DNA of 64,000 bases from Pseudophaeobacter sp965641885 (lineage in GTDB: Bacteria; Pseudomonadota; Alphaproteobacteria; Rhodobacterales; Rhodobacteraceae): the NCBI GenBank assembly GCA_965641885.1, contig CBFFKJ010000003.1:1-64000 (forward strand), in the 5' to 3' direction. The notes beneath the pieces were generated by a model. That model saw only the letters and a program-made list of their open reading frames with translations, was not told where the DNA came from and did no database searches. Position numbers and translations under genes: made by a program. This document shows positions 63,359 to 64,000 of this stretch, piece after piece (position 1 is the first letter of the stretch; the number at the start of each line of letters is the position of its first letter).

Positions 63359-64000
63359 CTAAAGCTGAGTCTGAGCCTGCACCCAGACCCAGGTCTCAGC
63401 AAGACCCACATCCAAAGGAATCTGCCGCTGCCAGCCCAGTTCGGCCTCGGCCTTGGTGACATCCAGCACCACCCGCGGCACATCAAAATTGCGCCCCGGT
63501 TTATAAAGCGGCGTCACATCACCGCCCACGGTGGCGCAGATTCTATCAACCACCTCGGCCACCGAAGCGCCCTCGCCACTGCCGGCATTGAAAACCCCGG
63601 TGACATCCGCCTGCAGCGCCCGCAGGCACAGGGCGGCCAGGTCTTTGACATGCAGAAAGTCACGCACCACGCTGCCATCGCCCCAGACCTCGATCTGTTC
63701 CTTGCGGGCCAGCCGCCACAGATGGGTGCCGATCAGCCCCTGAATGCCGGTATGCCCCTGACGAGGGCCGTAGGGATTAGAGGCCCGCAGCACCACCGGC
63801 TGCAGCCCATGCAGCGCCTGCTCCATGAAGAGGTAGTTCTCAATGGCAATCTTGACGATCCCATAAGAGCTGATCGGGTTGAGGGGATGGTTCTCAGCCA
63901 CCGGATCCGTTTGGGGCACGCCATAGACGGTGCCGCCGGACGACAGGTAGATCATCTTGCGCACCCCGGCCGAGCGCATGACCCCAAGCAGCCGCACCAG
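63359..64000 (-). CDS. NAD-dependent sugar epimerase, N terminus outside the window
   Basis: The last 213 residues of an extended SDR sugar-nucleotide enzyme; the frame continues past base 64000. YLSSGGTVYG, SSYGIVK (Y-x-x-x-K), VVLRASNPYGPRQ and WGDGSVVRDFLHVKDLAAL are GalE/epimerase signatures, and the end VTKAEAELGWQRQIPLDVGLAETWVW is typical of the family. It lies 84 bases downstream... in sequence terms before the RgpF-type gene on the same strand is false: it is transcribed toward that gene's start, so it may be the upstream member of the same operon. Substrate (UDP-glucose/galactose or related) cannot be fixed. Confidence 0.85.
   Translation of the reverse strand: MVRLLGVMRSAGVRKMIYLSSGGTVYGVPQTDPVAENHPLNPISSYGIVKIAIENYLFMEQALHGLQPVVLRASNPYGPRQGHTGIQGLIGTHLWRLARKEQIEVWGDGSVVRDFLHVKDLAALCLRALQADVTGVFNAGSGEGASVAEVVDRICATVGGDVTPLYKPGRNFDVPRVVLDVTKAEAELGWQRQIPLDVGLAETWVWVQAQTQL

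Noticed and set aside
1..64000. tRNA, rRNA, riboswitches, insertion sequences, toxin-antitoxin pairs
   Set aside because: Looked for and none could be supported by eye.

Overview
The window looks like most of an extrachromosomal replicon from a marine alphaproteobacterium of the Roseobacter group (Rhodobacterales). The clues are a replication module of a RepA initiator divergent from a parA-parB operon (8.0-12.1 kb), GC-rich alphaproteobacterial coding style, and a complete dTDP-L-rhamnose operon beside it. This matches the known RepA-type 'biofilm plasmids' of roseobacters; assignment to Phaeobacter or a close relative is inference. Both window ends cut through genes (a sulfotransferase at base 1, a sugar epimerase at base 64000), so a circle only slightly larger than 64 kb is possible. 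I see no transposases, conjugation genes, rRNA, tRNA or CRISPR array.

Layout. 0-7.6 kb: sulfotransferases, two galactofuranosyltransferase-like enzymes and a KpsM/T/E-type ABC glycan exporter. 7.8-12.2 kb: parB, parA, an iteron origin with a DnaA box, and repA, bracketed by two copies of one palindrome (probable parS). 12.2-17.2 kb: a GT4 glycosyltransferase and rmlC-B-D-A, closed by a strong hairpin. 17.2-25.9 kb: a type I secretion ABC transporter and HlyD-like adaptor, a GT2/GT31-like fusion, a second GT4 and an acidic RTX-like protein. 26.7-32.7 kb: a sulfotransferase, a small secreted Cys-rich protein, and a signalling block (MASE1-like membrane protein, winged-helix regulator, GGDEF/EAL protein and a co-translated periplasmic solute-binding protein). 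33.1-37.4 kb: DEAD-box helicase, rpiB and glmM. 37.7-46.3 kb: YjbE/F/H-like exopolysaccharide genes, a FlaA1/WbpM-like dehydratase, an initiating sugar-phosphate transferase, an epimerase and an outer-membrane polysaccharide export lipoprotein. 46.4-50.4 kb: a beta-propeller-like RTX protein and a DUF2793/peptidase-G2-like protein. 50.4-55.3 kb: tviB, manC, fcl and gmd. 55.6-64 kb: two more sulfotransferases, two GT2 enzymes, an unknown protein, an RgpF-type multidomain glycosyltransferase and an epimerase.

Together the genes describe a surface-attachment replicon. Precursor genes supply dTDP-rhamnose, GDP-fucose and a UDP-amino-sugar uronate. Many glycosyltransferases build the glycan, at least five sulfotransferase-like proteins probably sulfate it, and an ABC exporter plus outer-membrane lipoprotein moves it out. 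Two RTX proteins with a type I exporter add adhesins, and a c-di-GMP module may decide when this happens. Partners not seen in the window include TolC, PAPS synthesis, UDP-galactopyranose mutase, phosphomannomutase, Wzx/Wzy and KpsC/S, so these presumably come from the chromosome.

The least explained signals are tandem repeats of period 12 (occasionally 13 or 15) scattered through glycosyltransferase genes and intergenic gaps, a phage-tail-like autoproteolytic protein inside the glycan locus, the glycosyltransferase fusion, and an apparent CTG start in a translationally coupled sulfotransferase.
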